Shown one piece after another: positions 26,258 to 36,067 of a DNA stretch of 64,000 nucleotides. The DNA comes from Lachnospiraceae bacterium (GTDB lineage: Bacteria > Bacillota > Clostridia > Lachnospirales > Lachnospiraceae), in NCBI GenBank assembly GCA_902363825.1, contig CABJBK010000015.1, forward strand, positions 1-64,000, written 5' to 3'. The stretch's first letter is position 1; the number at the start of each line of letters is the position of its first letter. Below the pieces are notes generated by a model. That model did not search any database and was not told the origin of the DNA. It saw nothing but the letters and a program-made list of their open reading frames with translations. Made by a program: the position numbers and the translations under genes.

Positions 26258-27754
26258 ATGTTGTTACAAAAACAGTATAAATTTTGGTTTTGCACAGGAT
26301 CACAGGATTTGTATGGGGATGAATGCTTAAGAAAAGTTGCGGAGCACGCAAAGCAGATCGTGGACGAGTTGAACAAGTCAGGGGTACTTCCGTTTGAGGT
26401 GGTATGGAAACCGACGCTGATCACCAATGAGCTGATCCGCAGAACATTTAACGAGGCAAATACCGATGAGGAGTGCGCGGGCGTGATCACCTGGATGCAT
26501 ACATTTTCACCGGCAAAATCCTGGATCCTCGGATTGCAGGAATACCGGAAACCGCTGCTTCATTTACATACACAGTTTAATGAGGAGCTTCCGTACGATA
26601 CGATCGACATGGACTTTATGAATGAAAACCAGTCCGCGCACGGAGACCGTGAGTATGGCCACATCGTGAGCCGCATGGGCATCGAGCGCAAGGTCGTTGT
26701 CGGACACTGGGCAGACAGACAGGTGCAGGAGCGGATCGCATCCTGGATGCGCACGGCAGTCGGCGTGGTGGAGAGCAGCCATATCCGCGTGATGCGTGTG
26801 GCAGACAATATGAGAAACGTAGCGGTCACCGAAGGCGACAAGGTGGAAGCGCAGATCAAATTCGGCTGGGAAGTGGATGCGTATCCGGTCAATGAGATCG
26901 CGGAATCCGTTGCAGCAGTGTCCGCATCGGATACAAATGCGCTGGTAGATGAATATTATGACAAATACGAGATCCTCTTAGAGGGCAGAGATCCGGAAGA
27001 ATTCAAACGCCATGTGGCAGTGCAGGCACAGATCGAGCTTGGCTTTGAGCGTTTCTTGCAGGAAAAGAACTATCAGGCGATCGTGACACACTTTGGTGAT
27101 CTCGGCGCGTTAAAACAGCTTCCGGGACTTGCGATCCAGAGACTGATGGAAAAAGGCTACGGATTCGGAGCGGAAGGTGACTGGAAAGTGGCTGCCATGG
27201 TGCGTCTGATGAAAGTCATGACTGCGGGGATGAAGGACGCGAAGGGAACTTCCATGCTGGAAGATTACACATACAATTTCGTAAAAGGAAAAGAAGGCAT
27301 TCTGGAAGCGCATATGCTTGAGATCTGCCCGTCCATCGCGGATGGACCGATCAGCATCAAGTGTCAGCCGCTTACGATGGGCGACCGTGAAGATCCGGCG
27401 CGTCTGGTATTTACGTCCAAAGAAGGAAAAGGAATCGCAACATCCTTGATCGATCTTGGTAACCGTTTCCGCCTCATCATCAATGATGTGGACTGCAAAA
27501 AGACCGAAAAACCGATGCCGAAACTTCCGGTAGCGACCAATTTCTGGACACCGCAGCCGGATCTGTATACCGGCGCGGAGGCGTGGATCTTAGCCGGTGG
27601 CGCACATCATACCGCGTTCACCTATGACCTGACTGCAGAGCAGATGGGCGACTGGGCAGCAGCGATGGGCATCGAAGCTGTCTACATCGACAAAGATACG
27701 AATATACGTGACTTCAAGAAAGATCTTATGCTTGGAGACATTGTATATAGATAA
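26258..27754 (+). CDS. araA: L-arabinose isomerase
   Basis: The 498-residue enzyme interconverts L-arabinose and L-ribulose, using a divalent metal held by conserved Glu and His residues. The N-terminal signature FWFCTGSQDLYGDE and the later blocks WMHTFSPAKSWI, LHTQFNEELPY and AGGAHHTAF are intact, and length matches the family. The ATG has CAGGAGGG 9 bases upstream. It heads the catabolic operon (araA, transaldolase, transketolase halves, kinase, araD) under probable AraR control. Confidence 0.97.
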   Translation: MLLQKQYKFWFCTGSQDLYGDECLRKVAEHAKQIVDELNKSGVLPFEVVWKPTLITNELIRRTFNEANTDEECAGVITWMHTFSPAKSWILGLQEYRKPLLHLHTQFNEELPYDTIDMDFMNENQSAHGDREYGHIVSRMGIERKVVVGHWADRQVQERIASWMRTAVGVVESSHIRVMRVADNMRNVAVTEGDKVEAQIKFGWEVDAYPVNEIAESVAAVSASDTNALVDEYYDKYEILLEGRDPEEFKRHVAVQAQIELGFERFLQEKNYQAIVTHFGDLGALKQLPGLAIQRLMEKGYGFGAEGDWKVAAMVRLMKVMTAGMKDAKGTSMLEDYTYNFVKGKEGILEAHMLEICPSIADGPISIKCQPLTMGDREDPARLVFTSKEGKGIATSLIDLGNRFRLIINDVDCKKTEKPMPKLPVATNFWTPQPDLYTGAEAWILAGGAHHTAFTYDLTAEQMGDWAAAMGIEAVYIDKDTNIRDFKKDLMLGDIVYR

Positions 27755-27774
27755 CCCTACAAAACCCTTACCCG

Positions 27775-27812
27775 GCAATTCTGCTGTACATTCCCCTGTG
27801 CGGCAGAATTGC
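27775..27812 (+). terminator. Hairpin between araA and transaldolase
   Basis: GCAATTCTGC pairs with GCAGAATTGC around an 18-base loop. No T-run follows, so it is more likely an mRNA processing or stability element that raises araA transcript levels than a full terminator. Confidence 0.55.
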
Positions 27813-27850
27813 AATATGGAAAAACATGAAAAAGAAAAGAGGAAAATGTT

Positions 27851-28504
27851 ATGAAATTTTTTATTGATACAGCAAATGTGGAAGATATCCGAAAAGCAAA
27901 TGACATGGGCGTGATCTGCGGCGTTACCACAAATCCGTCCCTGATCGCGAAAGAGGGCAGAGACTTTACCGAAGTCATCAAAGAGATCACATCCATCGTG
28001 GACGGACCGATCAGCGGTGAGGTAAAAGCGACCACCACAGACGCGGAAGGCATGATCAAAGAAGGACGCGAGATCGCGGCAATCCATAAAAACATGGTCG
28101 TAAAGATCCCAATGACCGTAGAAGGCTTAAAGGCAGTGAAAGCACTCTCCGCAGAGGGGATCAAGACCAACGTCACACTGATCTTTTCAGCAAACCAGGC
28201 ACTGCTCGCGGCAGAGGCAGGGGCAACCTATGTATCTCCGTTCCTTGGAAGACTTGATGATATCAGCCAACCGGGGATCGAACTCGTGCGCACGATCGCA
28301 GAGATCTTTGACATCTACGGCTATGAGACCGAGATCATCGCGGCATCTGTCCGCAACCCGATCCATGTGACGGACTGCGCGCTTGCGGGAGCGGATATCG
28401 CAACGGTTCCGTACAAGGTGATCGAGCAGATGACAAAACATCCGCTGACGGATCAGGGCATTGAAAAATTCCAGGCGGATTACCGCGCGGTATTTGGCGA
28501 CTGA
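27851..28504 (+). CDS. Transaldolase, small (MipB/TalC) type
   Basis: The 217-residue protein is a class I aldolase-fold enzyme of the small transaldolase / fructose-6-phosphate aldolase family. The start [24 protein letters not shown] and the Schiff-base lysine in VVKIPMT (about residue 84) are visible. In this operon it probably acts as transaldolase, moving dihydroxyacetone units between sugar phosphates in the non-oxidative pentose phosphate pathway. It lies between araA and the transketolase genes, so arabinose induces it together with them. Confidence 0.92.
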   Translation: MKFFIDTANVEDIRKANDMGVICGVTTNPSLIAKEGRDFTEVIKEITSIVDGPISGEVKATTTDAEGMIKEGREIAAIHKNMVVKIPMTVEGLKAVKALSAEGIKTNVTLIFSANQALLAAEAGATYVSPFLGRLDDISQPGIELVRTIAEIFDIYGYETEIIAASVRNPIHVTDCALAGADIATVPYKVIEQMTKHPLTDQGIEKFQADYRAVFGD

Positions 28505-28524
28505 TCGTAACGGAGGAGAAAAAT

Positions 28525-29361
28525 ATGACAAATCAGGAATTGAAAGAGACTGCCGTAGAGATCCGAAAAGGGATCGTGACAGCGGTACACAGTGCAGCGT
28601 CCGGACATCCGGGCGGCTCTCTGTCTGCGGCAGATATTTTTACTTATCTGTATTTTGAGGAGATGAACATCGATCCAAAAGATCCAAAAAAGGAAGACCG
28701 TGACCGTCTGGTATTGTCCAAAGGACATGTGGCGCCGGGACTTTACGCGACATTAGCGCAGAGAGGATATTTTCCGAAAGAGGATTTAAAAACGCTGCGC
28801 CATACCGGTTCTTATTTACAGGGACACCCGGATATGAAGCATATTCCGGGCGTGGATATGTCGAGCGGCTCTCTCGGACAGGGACTTTCCGCAGCAGTCG
28901 GAATGGCGCTTGCCGGGAAAATGAAAAAGAAAGATTACCGTGTCTATGCGGTGACCGGAGACGGCGAGATCCAGGAGGGACAGATCTGGGAAGCTGCCAT
29001 GTTCGCGGGAGCGAGAAAACTGGATAATCTGGTGGTGATCGTAGATAACAACAATCTGCAGATCGACGGCGCGGTTTCGGACGTATGCTCCCCGTATCCG
29101 ATCGATAAAAAATTTGAGGCATTCAATTTTCATGTGATCAACATTGACGGCAATGATTTTGACGAGATCCGGGCTGCGTTAAAAGAGGCGCGGGAGACCA
29201 AGGGAATGCCGACAGCGATCATTGCAAAAACGATCAAAGGCAAGGGCGTATCTTTTATGGAAGACCAGGCAGGATGGCATGGCAAGGCGCCAAATGATGA
29301 AGAATACCGGATCGCGATGGACGAACTGGAGAAAGCAGGTGAAGCATTATGCCGGAAATAA
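28525..29361 (+). CDS. Transketolase, N-terminal subunit
   Basis: The 278-residue protein is the thiamin-diphosphate-binding half of a split transketolase. Visible features are the substrate and cofactor histidines in SGHPGGSLSAADI and SKGHVAPGLYA, and the ThDP/Mg motif TGDGEIQEGQIWEA...VDNNNLQIDG. It needs the next gene's product for activity, with which it overlaps by 13 bases. Splitting into two genes is common in Clostridia and archaea. It transfers two-carbon units between xylulose-5-phosphate and aldose phosphates. Confidence 0.95.
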   Translation: MTNQELKETAVEIRKGIVTAVHSAASGHPGGSLSAADIFTYLYFEEMNIDPKDPKKEDRDRLVLSKGHVAPGLYATLAQRGYFPKEDLKTLRHTGSYLQGHPDMKHIPGVDMSSGSLGQGLSAAVGMALAGKMKKKDYRVYAVTGDGEIQEGQIWEAAMFAGARKLDNLVVIVDNNNLQIDGAVSDVCSPYPIDKKFEAFNFHVINIDGNDFDEIRAALKEARETKGMPTAIIAKTIKGKGVSFMEDQAGWHGKAPNDEEYRIAMDELEKAGEALCRK

Positions 29362-30290
29362 AGAAGATCGCGACCAGGGAGAGCTATGGGAACGCGCTGG
29401 TCGAACTGGGAAAAGAAAAAGAGGATCTGGTCGTGCTGGACGCGGATCTTGCGGCAGCGACCAAGACTGGGATTTTTAAGAAAGCATTTCCGGAGCGTCA
29501 TATCGACTGCGGGATCGCGGAGGCGAATATGACCGGTATCGCCGCAGGCATGAGCACCTGCGGATATGTGCCGTTTATCAGCACATTTGCGATGTTCGCC
29601 GCCGGACGTTCCTTTGAGCAGGTCAGAAATTCCATCGGCTATCCGCATCTGAATGTAAAGATCGGAGCGACACATGCCGGTATTTCGGTCGGTGAGGACG
29701 GAGCGACACACCAGTGCAATGAAGATCTTGCCCTGATGCGAGAGATCCCGGGCATGGTAGTAATAAACCCGTCGGATGATATCGAGGCGAAAGCGGCGGT
29801 GCGTGCGGCATATGAGCATGCAGGGCCGGTCTATCTGCGCTTTGGCAGACTGGCGGTTCCGGTGATCAATGACCGTCCGGATTATCACTTTGAGATCGGA
29901 AAAGGCGTTGTCTTAAAAGAGGGAACAGACGTGACGATCTTTGCGACCGGACTTTGCGTCAGCAGTGCCCTGGAAGCGGCAGAGAAACTGAAAGAAGACG
30001 GAATCGATGCGGAAATCGTGAATATACATACCATTAAACCGATTGACCGGGAACTGGTGATCGCGTCGGCGAAAAAGACCGGAAAAGTAGTGACGGCAGA
30101 AGAACACTCCGTGATCGGCGGACTGGGCAGTGCGGTGGCAGAGGTACTTTCCGAGGAAGCGCCGACGAAGCTTTTACGCATCGGTGTAGAGGACGTGTTC
30201 GGAGAATCCGGACCGGCAAAAGAACTGGTTGCGAAATACGGACTGGACGGAAACGGAGTTTATGAGAAGGTAAAAAAATTCGTAAAATAA
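29349..30290 (+). CDS. Transketolase, C-terminal subunit
   Basis: The 313-residue protein carries the pyrimidine-binding and C-terminal domains of transketolase. The catalytic Glu is expected in CGIAEANMTGIAAG, followed by PFISTFAMFAA, HAGISVGEDGATHQ and the C-terminal VTAEEHSVIGGLGSAV. It forms the active enzyme with the preceding subunit. The ATG lies inside the upstream gene with AGAAAGCAGGTGAAG before it, indicating translational coupling. Confidence 0.95.
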   Translation: MPEIKKIATRESYGNALVELGKEKEDLVVLDADLAAATKTGIFKKAFPERHIDCGIAEANMTGIAAGMSTCGYVPFISTFAMFAAGRSFEQVRNSIGYPHLNVKIGATHAGISVGEDGATHQCNEDLALMREIPGMVVINPSDDIEAKAAVRAAYEHAGPVYLRFGRLAVPVINDRPDYHFEIGKGVVLKEGTDVTIFATGLCVSSALEAAEKLKEDGIDAEIVNIHTIKPIDRELVIASAKKTGKVVTAEEHSVIGGLGSAVAEVLSEEAPTKLLRIGVEDVFGESGPAKELVAKYGLDGNGVYEKVKKFVK

Positions 30291-30308
30291 ATGCGGAGGG
30301 AAATGACT

Positions 30309-31901
30309 ATGGGAGCAAAAGAAGATATTTTAGCGGGAAAGACTGCGCTTGGTATCGAGTTTGGTTCAACCAGGATCAAGGCGATCCTGATCGGAAAAGA
30401 CAATACGCCGATCGCGTCCGGAAGCCATGAATGGGAGAACCAGCTGGTCGATCACATCTGGACCTACAGTTTGGATGCGATCTGGGAAGGACTGAGAGAC
30501 TGCTATCAGAAAATGGCGGCGGACGTGAAAGAAAAATACGGCGTGGTATTAAAAAGCGTCGGCGCGATCGGGTTCAGCGCGATGATGCATGGCTATATGG
30601 CATTTGACGCGGCGGGAGAGCTGCTCGTGCCATTCCGCACCTGGCGGAACACGATCACGGAGGAAGCGGCAGAAAAGCTGACAGAGGCATTTTCCTATAA
30701 CATACCGCAGCGCTGGAGCATTGCGCACCTGTATCAGGCGATCTTAAACAAAGAAGAGCATGTAAAAGATGTGGCATTTTTTACCACGCTTGCAGGCTAC
30801 ATCCACTGGAAACTTACCGGGCGAAAAGTTTTGGGAGTCGGCGAGGCATCCGGTATGTTCCCGATCGATATCCACACCAGAAAGTTTGATGCCGGCATGA
30901 TCGAAAAATTCGACGAGATGACGGCGCCGTATGGTTATTCCTGGAAGCTTGAGGAAATACTGCCGGAGGTGCTTGTGGCAGGAGAAGAAGCCGGAACCCT
31001 TACAGATGAGGGCGCAAAGCTTTTGGATGTGAGCGGAAACCTGGAAGCCGGGATCCCGGTCTGCCCGCCGGAGGGAGATGCCGGAACGGGAATGGTCGCG
31101 ACAAACAGCATAGCGAAGCGCACCGGAAATGTATCCGCGGGTACTTCGGTGTTCGCGATGATCGTACTGGAAGAAGAATTAAAGAACGTGCATCCGGAGA
31201 TCGACCTTGTGACAACACCGACCGGAAATCTGGTCGCGATGGTTCACTGCAACAACTGTACGTCCGATCTGAATGCCTGGGTAAACCTGTTCCGGGAATT
31301 CGCGGAGAGCTTCGGCATGGAAGTGGATATGACAAAGTTATTCTATGTGCTTTACAATAAGGCACTTGAGGGAGACGCGGACTGCGGCGGACTCATGGCA
31401 TACAATTATTTTTCCGGAGAACCGGTGACCGGATTTGAGGAAGGAAGACCACTTTTCGCGCGCACGCCGGACGCAAAGTTCAATCTGGCAAACTTCATGC
31501 GTGTCCATCTGTTTACGTCTCTTGGCGTGTTAAAGACAGGACTTGACATTCTCTTAAAAGAAGAAAATGTGAAGGTGGATAAGATCCTGGGGCACGGCGG
31601 ACTCTTTAAAACAAAAGGCGTCGGACAGAGCATCCTTGCGGCTGCCATGGATACGCCGGTCACAGTGATGGAGACTGCGGGAGAGGGCGGTGCCTGGGGA
31701 ATCGCGGTGCTCGCTTCCTATATGAAAAACAAGGCAGAGGGCGAGACACTGGACGCATACCTCGACAACAGGGTATTTGCCGGACAGCAGGGTGAGACAC
31801 TTGCCCCGAAAGCGGACGACGTAGCAGGATTTGACGCGTTTATGGAGCGTTACGGCAAAGGACTTGCCATGGAGCGCGCAGCAGTGGATTCCATGCGGTA
31901 G
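30309..31901 (+). CDS. FGGY-family carbohydrate kinase, probable L-ribulokinase
   Basis: The 530-residue protein has the two-lobed sugar-kinase fold: phosphate loop [13 protein letters not shown] near residue 12, the hinge motif [14 protein letters not shown], and the C-terminal [13 protein letters not shown] and [11 protein letters not shown] blocks. It differs from classical AraB. Its position between transketolase and araD, with no other kinase in the operon, makes L-ribulose the most likely substrate; xylulokinase is the alternative. Start 30309 is chosen because GGAGGG (30295-30300) lies 8 bases upstream; earlier in-frame ATGs at 30291 and 30303 overlap or crowd that site. Confidence 0.85.
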   Translation: MGAKEDILAGKTALGIEFGSTRIKAILIGKDNTPIASGSHEWENQLVDHIWTYSLDAIWEGLRDCYQKMAADVKEKYGVVLKSVGAIGFSAMMHGYMAFDAAGELLVPFRTWRNTITEEAAEKLTEAFSYNIPQRWSIAHLYQAILNKEEHVKDVAFFTTLAGYIHWKLTGRKVLGVGEASGMFPIDIHTRKFDAGMIEKFDEMTAPYGYSWKLEEILPEVLVAGEEAGTLTDEGAKLLDVSGNLEAGIPVCPPEGDAGTGMVATNSIAKRTGNVSAGTSVFAMIVLEEELKNVHPEIDLVTTPTGNLVAMVHCNNCTSDLNAWVNLFREFAESFGMEVDMTKLFYVLYNKALEGDADCGGLMAYNYFSGEPVTGFEEGRPLFARTPDAKFNLANFMRVHLFTSLGVLKTGLDILLKEENVKVDKILGHGGLFKTKGVGQSILAAAMDTPVTVMETAGEGGAWGIAVLASYMKNKAEGETLDAYLDNRVFAGQQGETLAPKADDVAGFDAFMERYGKGLAMERAAVDSMR

Positions 31902-31923
31902 GCAAAAAGAGAGGTAGATCATT

Positions 31924-32619
31924 ATGTTAGAACAGTTAAAAAAAGAAGTATACGAAGCAAATATGGAACTGCCGAGACGCGGACTTATCACCTATACCTG
32001 GGGGAATGTCAGCGGGATCGACAGAGAGAGCGGATATTTTGTCATAAAGCCGAGCGGCGTGGACTATGATAAGCTCACACCGGAGGATATGGTCGTCATG
32101 GATCTGGACGGAAACAAAATCGAGGGGAACTACAGACCATCCTCCGATACACCGACACATCTCGAACTGTACAAAAAATATCCAGAGATCGGCGGTGTAG
32201 TCCATACACATTCTCCGGAAGCCACTGCGTGGGCGCAGGCGGGGCGGAGCATCCCGCTCTACGGCACCACACACGCGGATTATTTCTTTGGCGAGATTCC
32301 GTGTGCCAGAAGCCTGACGCCGGAGGAGATTGAGGAGGCCTATGAGAAAAACACCGGTCTTGTGATCATTGAGACTTTTGAGGAGCGCAAAGCAAACCCG
32401 ATGTATACACCGGGTGTTCTCTGCAAAAACCATGGCCCGTTCACCTGGGGAAAAGATGCGGCGGAAGCGGTGCATAATGCGGTGGTCTTAGAGGAAGTGG
32501 CAAAGATGGCGACCCGTACGGAACTGATAAATCCGAAGGTACAGCCGGCACCGGACTGCATCCGTGACAAGCATTTCTACCGGAAGCACGGCGCGAATGC
32601 GTATTACGGACAGAATTGA
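31924..32619 (+). CDS. araD: L-ribulose-5-phosphate 4-epimerase
   Basis: The 231-residue zinc enzyme of the class II aldolase fold converts L-ribulose-5-phosphate to D-xylulose-5-phosphate, linking arabinose to the pentose phosphate pathway. The metal-binding His residues appear in [13 protein letters not shown] and in [10 protein letters not shown], and the N-terminal [18 protein letters not shown] and late HGPFTWG motifs are intact. AGAGAGG precedes the ATG. Its 3' end runs into the remnant of an aldose 1-epimerase gene. Confidence 0.97.
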   Translation: MLEQLKKEVYEANMELPRRGLITYTWGNVSGIDRESGYFVIKPSGVDYDKLTPEDMVVMDLDGNKIEGNYRPSSDTPTHLELYKKYPEIGGVVHTHSPEATAWAQAGRSIPLYGTTHADYFFGEIPCARSLTPEEIEEAYEKNTGLVIIETFEERKANPMYTPGVLCKNHGPFTWGKDAAEAVHNAVVLEEVAKMATRTELINPKVQPAPDCIRDKHFYRKHGANAYYGQN

Positions 32620-33063
32620 CGGAGAGGATGGCGCGTCCCGGGATGTGATCTTAGGCTATGACGATCCGGCAGAATATGAGCGGCAGACCTGTTATTTCGG
32701 GGCGGTGATCGGACGCGATATCAGAGCGGATTTTATCCAGTTAGCCTATGCGGGCGGTTATGACCACAACTATGTGCTGGATACCAGACACGGCGTGATG
32801 CGGCTTGCGGCACAGGCATTGTGTGAGGAGAGCGGCATTGCCATGGATTTTTCTACGGACTGCATGGGCATGTAGTTTTACTCCGGCAATTTTATGGAGC
32901 GGCACGCGGGAAAAGAAGGCGTGTTTTATGATTTCCGGCATGGCTTCTGCCTGGAACCACAGTATTATCCGAATGCAGTCAACGAGGAACGGTTTGCCTC
33001 CCCGCTCCTGCATCCGGGAGAGACTTATCAGGCGCATATAAAAATAAAATTTTATCAGAAATA
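32615..33063 (+). pseudogene. Aldose 1-epimerase (galM) remnant
   Basis: One frame contains recognisable mutarotase segments but not a working gene. The start codon and first strands are missing. SRDVILGYDD and CYFGAVIGR from the N-terminal third are fused directly to RYAGGYDHNYVLD-like C-terminal sequence (here LAYAGGYDHNYVLD), so about 190 residues are deleted. In-frame TAG at 32873-32875 then interrupts GM-FYSGNF, where mutarotases usually have Gln (CAG); a single C-to-T change explains it. After the stop the same frame continues with GFCLEPQYYPNA to TAG at 33063. GalM would have supplied the arabinose anomer for isomerase. Confidence 0.85.
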
Positions 33064-33066
33064 GAG

Positions 33067-33114
33067 AAATTCCCGGCAGTCATTTACAGGATGGCGTGCC
33101 GGGGAATTTTTTTG
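33067..33114 (+). terminator. Terminator of the arabinose catabolic operon
   Basis: AAATTCCCGGCA pairs with TGCCGGGGAATTT and is followed by further T residues. It lies just after the galM remnant. A TTGACA at 33116-33121 directly follows and may serve the next gene, although the spacing to the TATAAT at 33146 is too long for a standard promoter. Confidence 0.88.
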
Positions 33115-33181
33115 CTTGACAGGAGCGGAAGAATAGTCTACTTATTATAATAATGAAACAAAACGATGAGGAGTAGAATTT

Positions 33182-33733
33182 ATGGTAACATTTGACAGAC
33201 TGCAACAAAATATCATGGATGTGATCGCGGAAGAACAGATCAAACTGGGCTACCGGAGCGAGGTCATTCATTTATATTATCCGCTCAAATCCTTAAACCG
33301 CCTGCTTGCCGTGGACTGCGGGATCGCGGCGATGCACCAGGTGCTGGATGACTTGAAAAAAGCGGTGCGGGACAAATGGGGCGAACTGGAAGTTTCCAAT
33401 GAGGGAGAGCGTTTCTGTCTTACATTTGCGCCGCAGTGCGCGGAATATGTGCATGCGCATATGGCTGAAAATGAATTTCTGACCCGGTTTATCGCGGCGA
33501 TCTCAAGACATGACTGCGCGATCGAGGATATCAGGAATGTCTTTTTGGATTTTTCCGAAGAGGTTACCTTGGAAAAGATCGAGGGGCAGGACTTTGATTA
33601 TCTGATCTATTTTACGGACGGAAAACCGAATGACTACCGGTACTGCATTACATTTGAAGGCTGTCATGTGATCTATCACAGATTCACCAGAGAGGATTTT
33701 GGGGATCTTTATCCTGAATTTGCTGAAAAATAG
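33182..33733 (+). CDS. DUF3877-like protein
   Basis: The 183-residue soluble, acidic protein has no signal peptide. It matches what I remember of DUF3877, a family largely confined to Lachnospiraceae, with no known function. Visible features are an N-terminal helical half and a C-terminal region rich in aromatic residues (FDYLIYFTDGKPNDYRYC). GAGGAG precedes the ATG. It is followed after 29 bases by a NUDIX hydrolase, so they are probably co-transcribed. No functional claim is justified. Confidence 0.7.
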   Translation: MVTFDRLQQNIMDVIAEEQIKLGYRSEVIHLYYPLKSLNRLLAVDCGIAAMHQVLDDLKKAVRDKWGELEVSNEGERFCLTFAPQCAEYVHAHMAENEFLTRFIAAISRHDCAIEDIRNVFLDFSEEVTLEKIEGQDFDYLIYFTDGKPNDYRYCITFEGCHVIYHRFTREDFGDLYPEFAEK

Positions 33734-33762
33734 ACAGATCGGATCGATGAGGGGGAACGGCT

Positions 33763-34227
33763 ATGAAGCTTACAACACTTTGCTACATTGAAAAAGACGA
33801 CAAATACCTGATGTTACATCGGGTAAAAAAGGAAAATGATTTGAACCATGACAAATGGGTGGGAGTAGGAGGCAAATTTGAGCCGGACGAGACGCCGGAG
33901 GAATGTATGCTGCGCGAGGTGCGGGAGGAGACCGGACTTACGCTGACGAAGTATCAGTTCCGGGCGATCCTTACCTTTCTCTCGGATGAGTGGGAGACCG
34001 AGTATATCCATCTGTATACGGCAAGTGAATTTACCGGAACACTTTTAGAATGTGATGAGGGAAATCTCGAATGGATCCCAAAGAGTGAGATCGATAAGCT
34101 GAAACTCTGGGAGGGGGACAAGATCTTTTTTAAGCTGCTGCGCGAGACAAAGGATTTCTTTTCCCTGAAACTGCGCTATGAGGGAGAAAAGCTGGTGGAG
34201 ACAAAGCTGACACAGTATCCGGAGTAA
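33763..34227 (+). CDS. NUDIX hydrolase, MutT/8-oxo-dGTP diphosphatase type
   Basis: The 154-residue protein carries the full Nudix box from about residue 36 (GKFEPDETPEECMLREVREE, then TGL), with the metal-binding REVREE glutamates. The opening TTLCYIEKDDKYLMLHR and the WVGVGGKF segment are typical of the MutT/NudX clade that hydrolyses oxidised dNTPs. The precise substrate cannot be read from sequence. It sits in a short run with DUF3877 upstream and an aldo/keto reductase downstream. Confidence 0.9.
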   Translation: MKLTTLCYIEKDDKYLMLHRVKKENDLNHDKWVGVGGKFEPDETPEECMLREVREETGLTLTKYQFRAILTFLSDEWETEYIHLYTASEFTGTLLECDEGNLEWIPKSEIDKLKLWEGDKIFFKLLRETKDFFSLKLRYEGEKLVETKLTQYPE

Positions 34228-34269
34228 AATGATACAATCACAATACAATATGGAAAGGAACGAAAGAAT

Positions 34270-35298
34270 ATGGAACAGGTAACACTTGGAAGTACCGGGA
34301 TCACGGTAAACAAGAACGGATTCGGCGCACTGCCGATCCAGCGTATCACGGATGAGGATGCCGTACATCTTGTGCGGAAAGCGTATGACGCAGGGATTAC
34401 TTTTTTCGATACGGCGCGCTTTTATACGGACAGCGAGGAGAAACTCGGCATCGCGTTAGAGGGTATCCGGGATAAGGTCTTTGTGGCGACCAAGACCGCC
34501 GCATCCAATGCAAAGGAATTTTTTGAACAGTTGGAGACTTCCCTGCACAATCTGCGGACAGATTATGTGGACATTTATCAGTTCCACAATCCGGCAGTCT
34601 GTCCGAAGCCTGGGGATGGAAGCGGGCTTTACGAGGCAATGCTTGAAGCGAAAGAAAAAGGAATGATCCGCCATATCGGGATCACGAATCACAGACTTGC
34701 GGTGGCGGATGAGGCGATCGAATCCGGGCTTTATGAGACTTTGCAGTTCCCGTTCTGCTATCTCGCGAGCGCTCAGGATATTGCGCTGGTGGAAAAATGC
34801 AAAGAAAAAAATATGGGATTCATTGCCATGAAAGCGCTTTCCGGCGGTCTTATCACAAATTCCAGGGCAGCCTACGCGTTTGAGGCACAGTACGACAACG
34901 TGCTCCCGATCTGGGGTGTACAGCGCGAAAAAGAGCTGGATGAGTTCATTTCCTACATTGGGCATCCGCCGGTTATGACCGATGAGATAAAGGCGCTGAT
35001 CGAAGCGGACCGGAAGGAACTGAGCGGAGAATTCTGCCGTGGCTGCGGATACTGTATGCCGTGTCCGGCAGGGATCGAGATCAATAACTGTGCGCGTATG
35101 TCACTGCTTTTGCGCCGCTCTCCGTCAGAACTGCAGCTCACAAAAGAAGTGCAGGAGAAGATGAAAAAGATCGAGAACTGCCTGCACTGCGGACACTGCA
35201 AGAGCAAATGCCCTTACGGTCTGGACACGCCTGCGCTGCTCGAGAAAAATTACGAGGATTATAAGCGGGTGCTTGCCGGAGAAGTGAGTGTGAAATAG
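34270..35298 (+). CDS. Aldo/keto reductase with C-terminal 4Fe-4S domain
   Basis: The 342-residue protein has an N-terminal aldo/keto reductase barrel (residues 1-250; FFDTARFYTDSEEKLG contains the catalytic Asp and Tyr) and a C-terminal ferredoxin-like part. Two cysteine groups, CRGCGYCMPCPAGI and CLHCGHCKSKCPYG, could hold one or two [4Fe-4S] clusters. This architecture is common in anaerobes and probably uses ferredoxin-linked electrons; the substrate is unknown. GGAAAGGAACG lies before the ATG. Confidence 0.92.
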   Translation: MEQVTLGSTGITVNKNGFGALPIQRITDEDAVHLVRKAYDAGITFFDTARFYTDSEEKLGIALEGIRDKVFVATKTAASNAKEFFEQLETSLHNLRTDYVDIYQFHNPAVCPKPGDGSGLYEAMLEAKEKGMIRHIGITNHRLAVADEAIESGLYETLQFPFCYLASAQDIALVEKCKEKNMGFIAMKALSGGLITNSRAAYAFEAQYDNVLPIWGVQREKELDEFISYIGHPPVMTDEIKALIEADRKELSGEFCRGCGYCMPCPAGIEINNCARMSLLLRRSPSELQLTKEVQEKMKKIENCLHCGHCKSKCPYGLDTPALLEKNYEDYKRVLAGEVSVK

Positions 35299-35403
35299 GT
35301 TTACATAACACCAGTACCACATATAGGACACGTTCTTTTTTATACTTAGGTTATCAAAGAAAGCAAAACGGATAACAAAGAGGTAAAAAGGAGCGTGTTT
35401 TTT

Positions 35404-35508
35404 ATGAAAGGATATTTTACAGCAGAAGGTTACATGGGACTGGTTGAGGACAGATACATCCTGTTCGCGGATGAAGCGGATTATCTGGATTACTGTGGGG
35501 AATGCTAA
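35404..35508 (+). CDS. 34-residue small protein
   Basis: A short ORF, too small for usual gene callers, starts MKGYFTAEGYMGLVEDRYIL and ends in YCGEC. AAAAAGGAG lies 10 bases before its ATG. The protein is acidic and aromatic-rich, with the pattern GYMGLVEDRYILFADEADY. I recall similar ORFs (GYMGxVxxxYxLFAxExDY) in other Lachnospiraceae, which would argue for selection; this needs a search. It stands alone between the aldo/keto reductase and the thioesterase, about 100 bases from each. Function unknown. Confidence 0.6.
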   Translation: MKGYFTAEGYMGLVEDRYILFADEADYLDYCGEC

Positions 35509-35515
35509 GAAAACA

Positions 35516-35544
35516 TTGAATTTCCGTCCAATCTGTGACATAAT
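35516..35544 (+). promoter_or_regulatory. Predicted promoter of the thioesterase-polA-coaE run
   Basis: TTGAAT (35516-35521) and CATAAT (35539-35544) are separated by 17 bases, 58 bases before the thioesterase start. Confidence 0.5.
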
Positions 35545-35601
35545 GTCTATATTGGGTATTTTATATGCCCATGCAGAAAATACAAATGGAAGGTGAGACA
35601 G

Positions 35602-36066
35602 TTGAAAGATACAAGAGTAGAAGTATACACAACACCGGCCAATTTAAAAATTAAGCCGTATGAACATCATGTCAAATATTATGAGACAGACCAGATGGGG
35701 ATCGTACATCATTCCAATTACATCCGCTGGATGGAAGAGGCCAGGATGGATCTGATGGAGCAGATGGGATACAGCTATAAAACTATGGAGGATGCCGAGA
35801 TCATAAGCCCGGTCATCTCAGTTGCCTGCGAATATAAGAGCATGGTGCATTTCAGTGATACCGTTCTGATCGAGACCAAGATATCCTATTATAATGGGAT
35901 CAAGCTGGCATTCACATACCGTATAACAGATAAAGAGACAGGAGAGCTTCGTTCGCTCGCAAAGAGTGAACACTGCTTTTTAAATAACAGTGGGAAACCG
36001 ATTTCCTTAAAACGCGCGTATCCGGAGATTGATACGAAATTTTTCCAGCTGGTAGACGAGGAGTAA
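35602..36066 (+). CDS. Acyl-CoA thioesterase, 4-hydroxybenzoyl-CoA thioesterase (YbgC/FadM) type
   Basis: The 154-residue hotdog-fold protein has the catalytic Asp in YYETDQMGIVHHSNYIRWMEEAR, the family signature. It would hydrolyse a short or aromatic acyl-CoA. Start: TTG at 35602 is preferred because GGAAGGTGAG lies 5 bases before it; the in-frame GTG at 35593 is inside that ribosome binding site. It is one base from polA, so it is co-transcribed, though no functional link is known. Confidence 0.87.
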   Translation: MKDTRVEVYTTPANLKIKPYEHHVKYYETDQMGIVHHSNYIRWMEEARMDLMEQMGYSYKTMEDAEIISPVISVACEYKSMVHFSDTVLIETKISYYNGIKLAFTYRITDKETGELRSLAKSEHCFLNNSGKPISLKRAYPEIDTKFFQLVDEE

Positions 36067-36067
36067 C

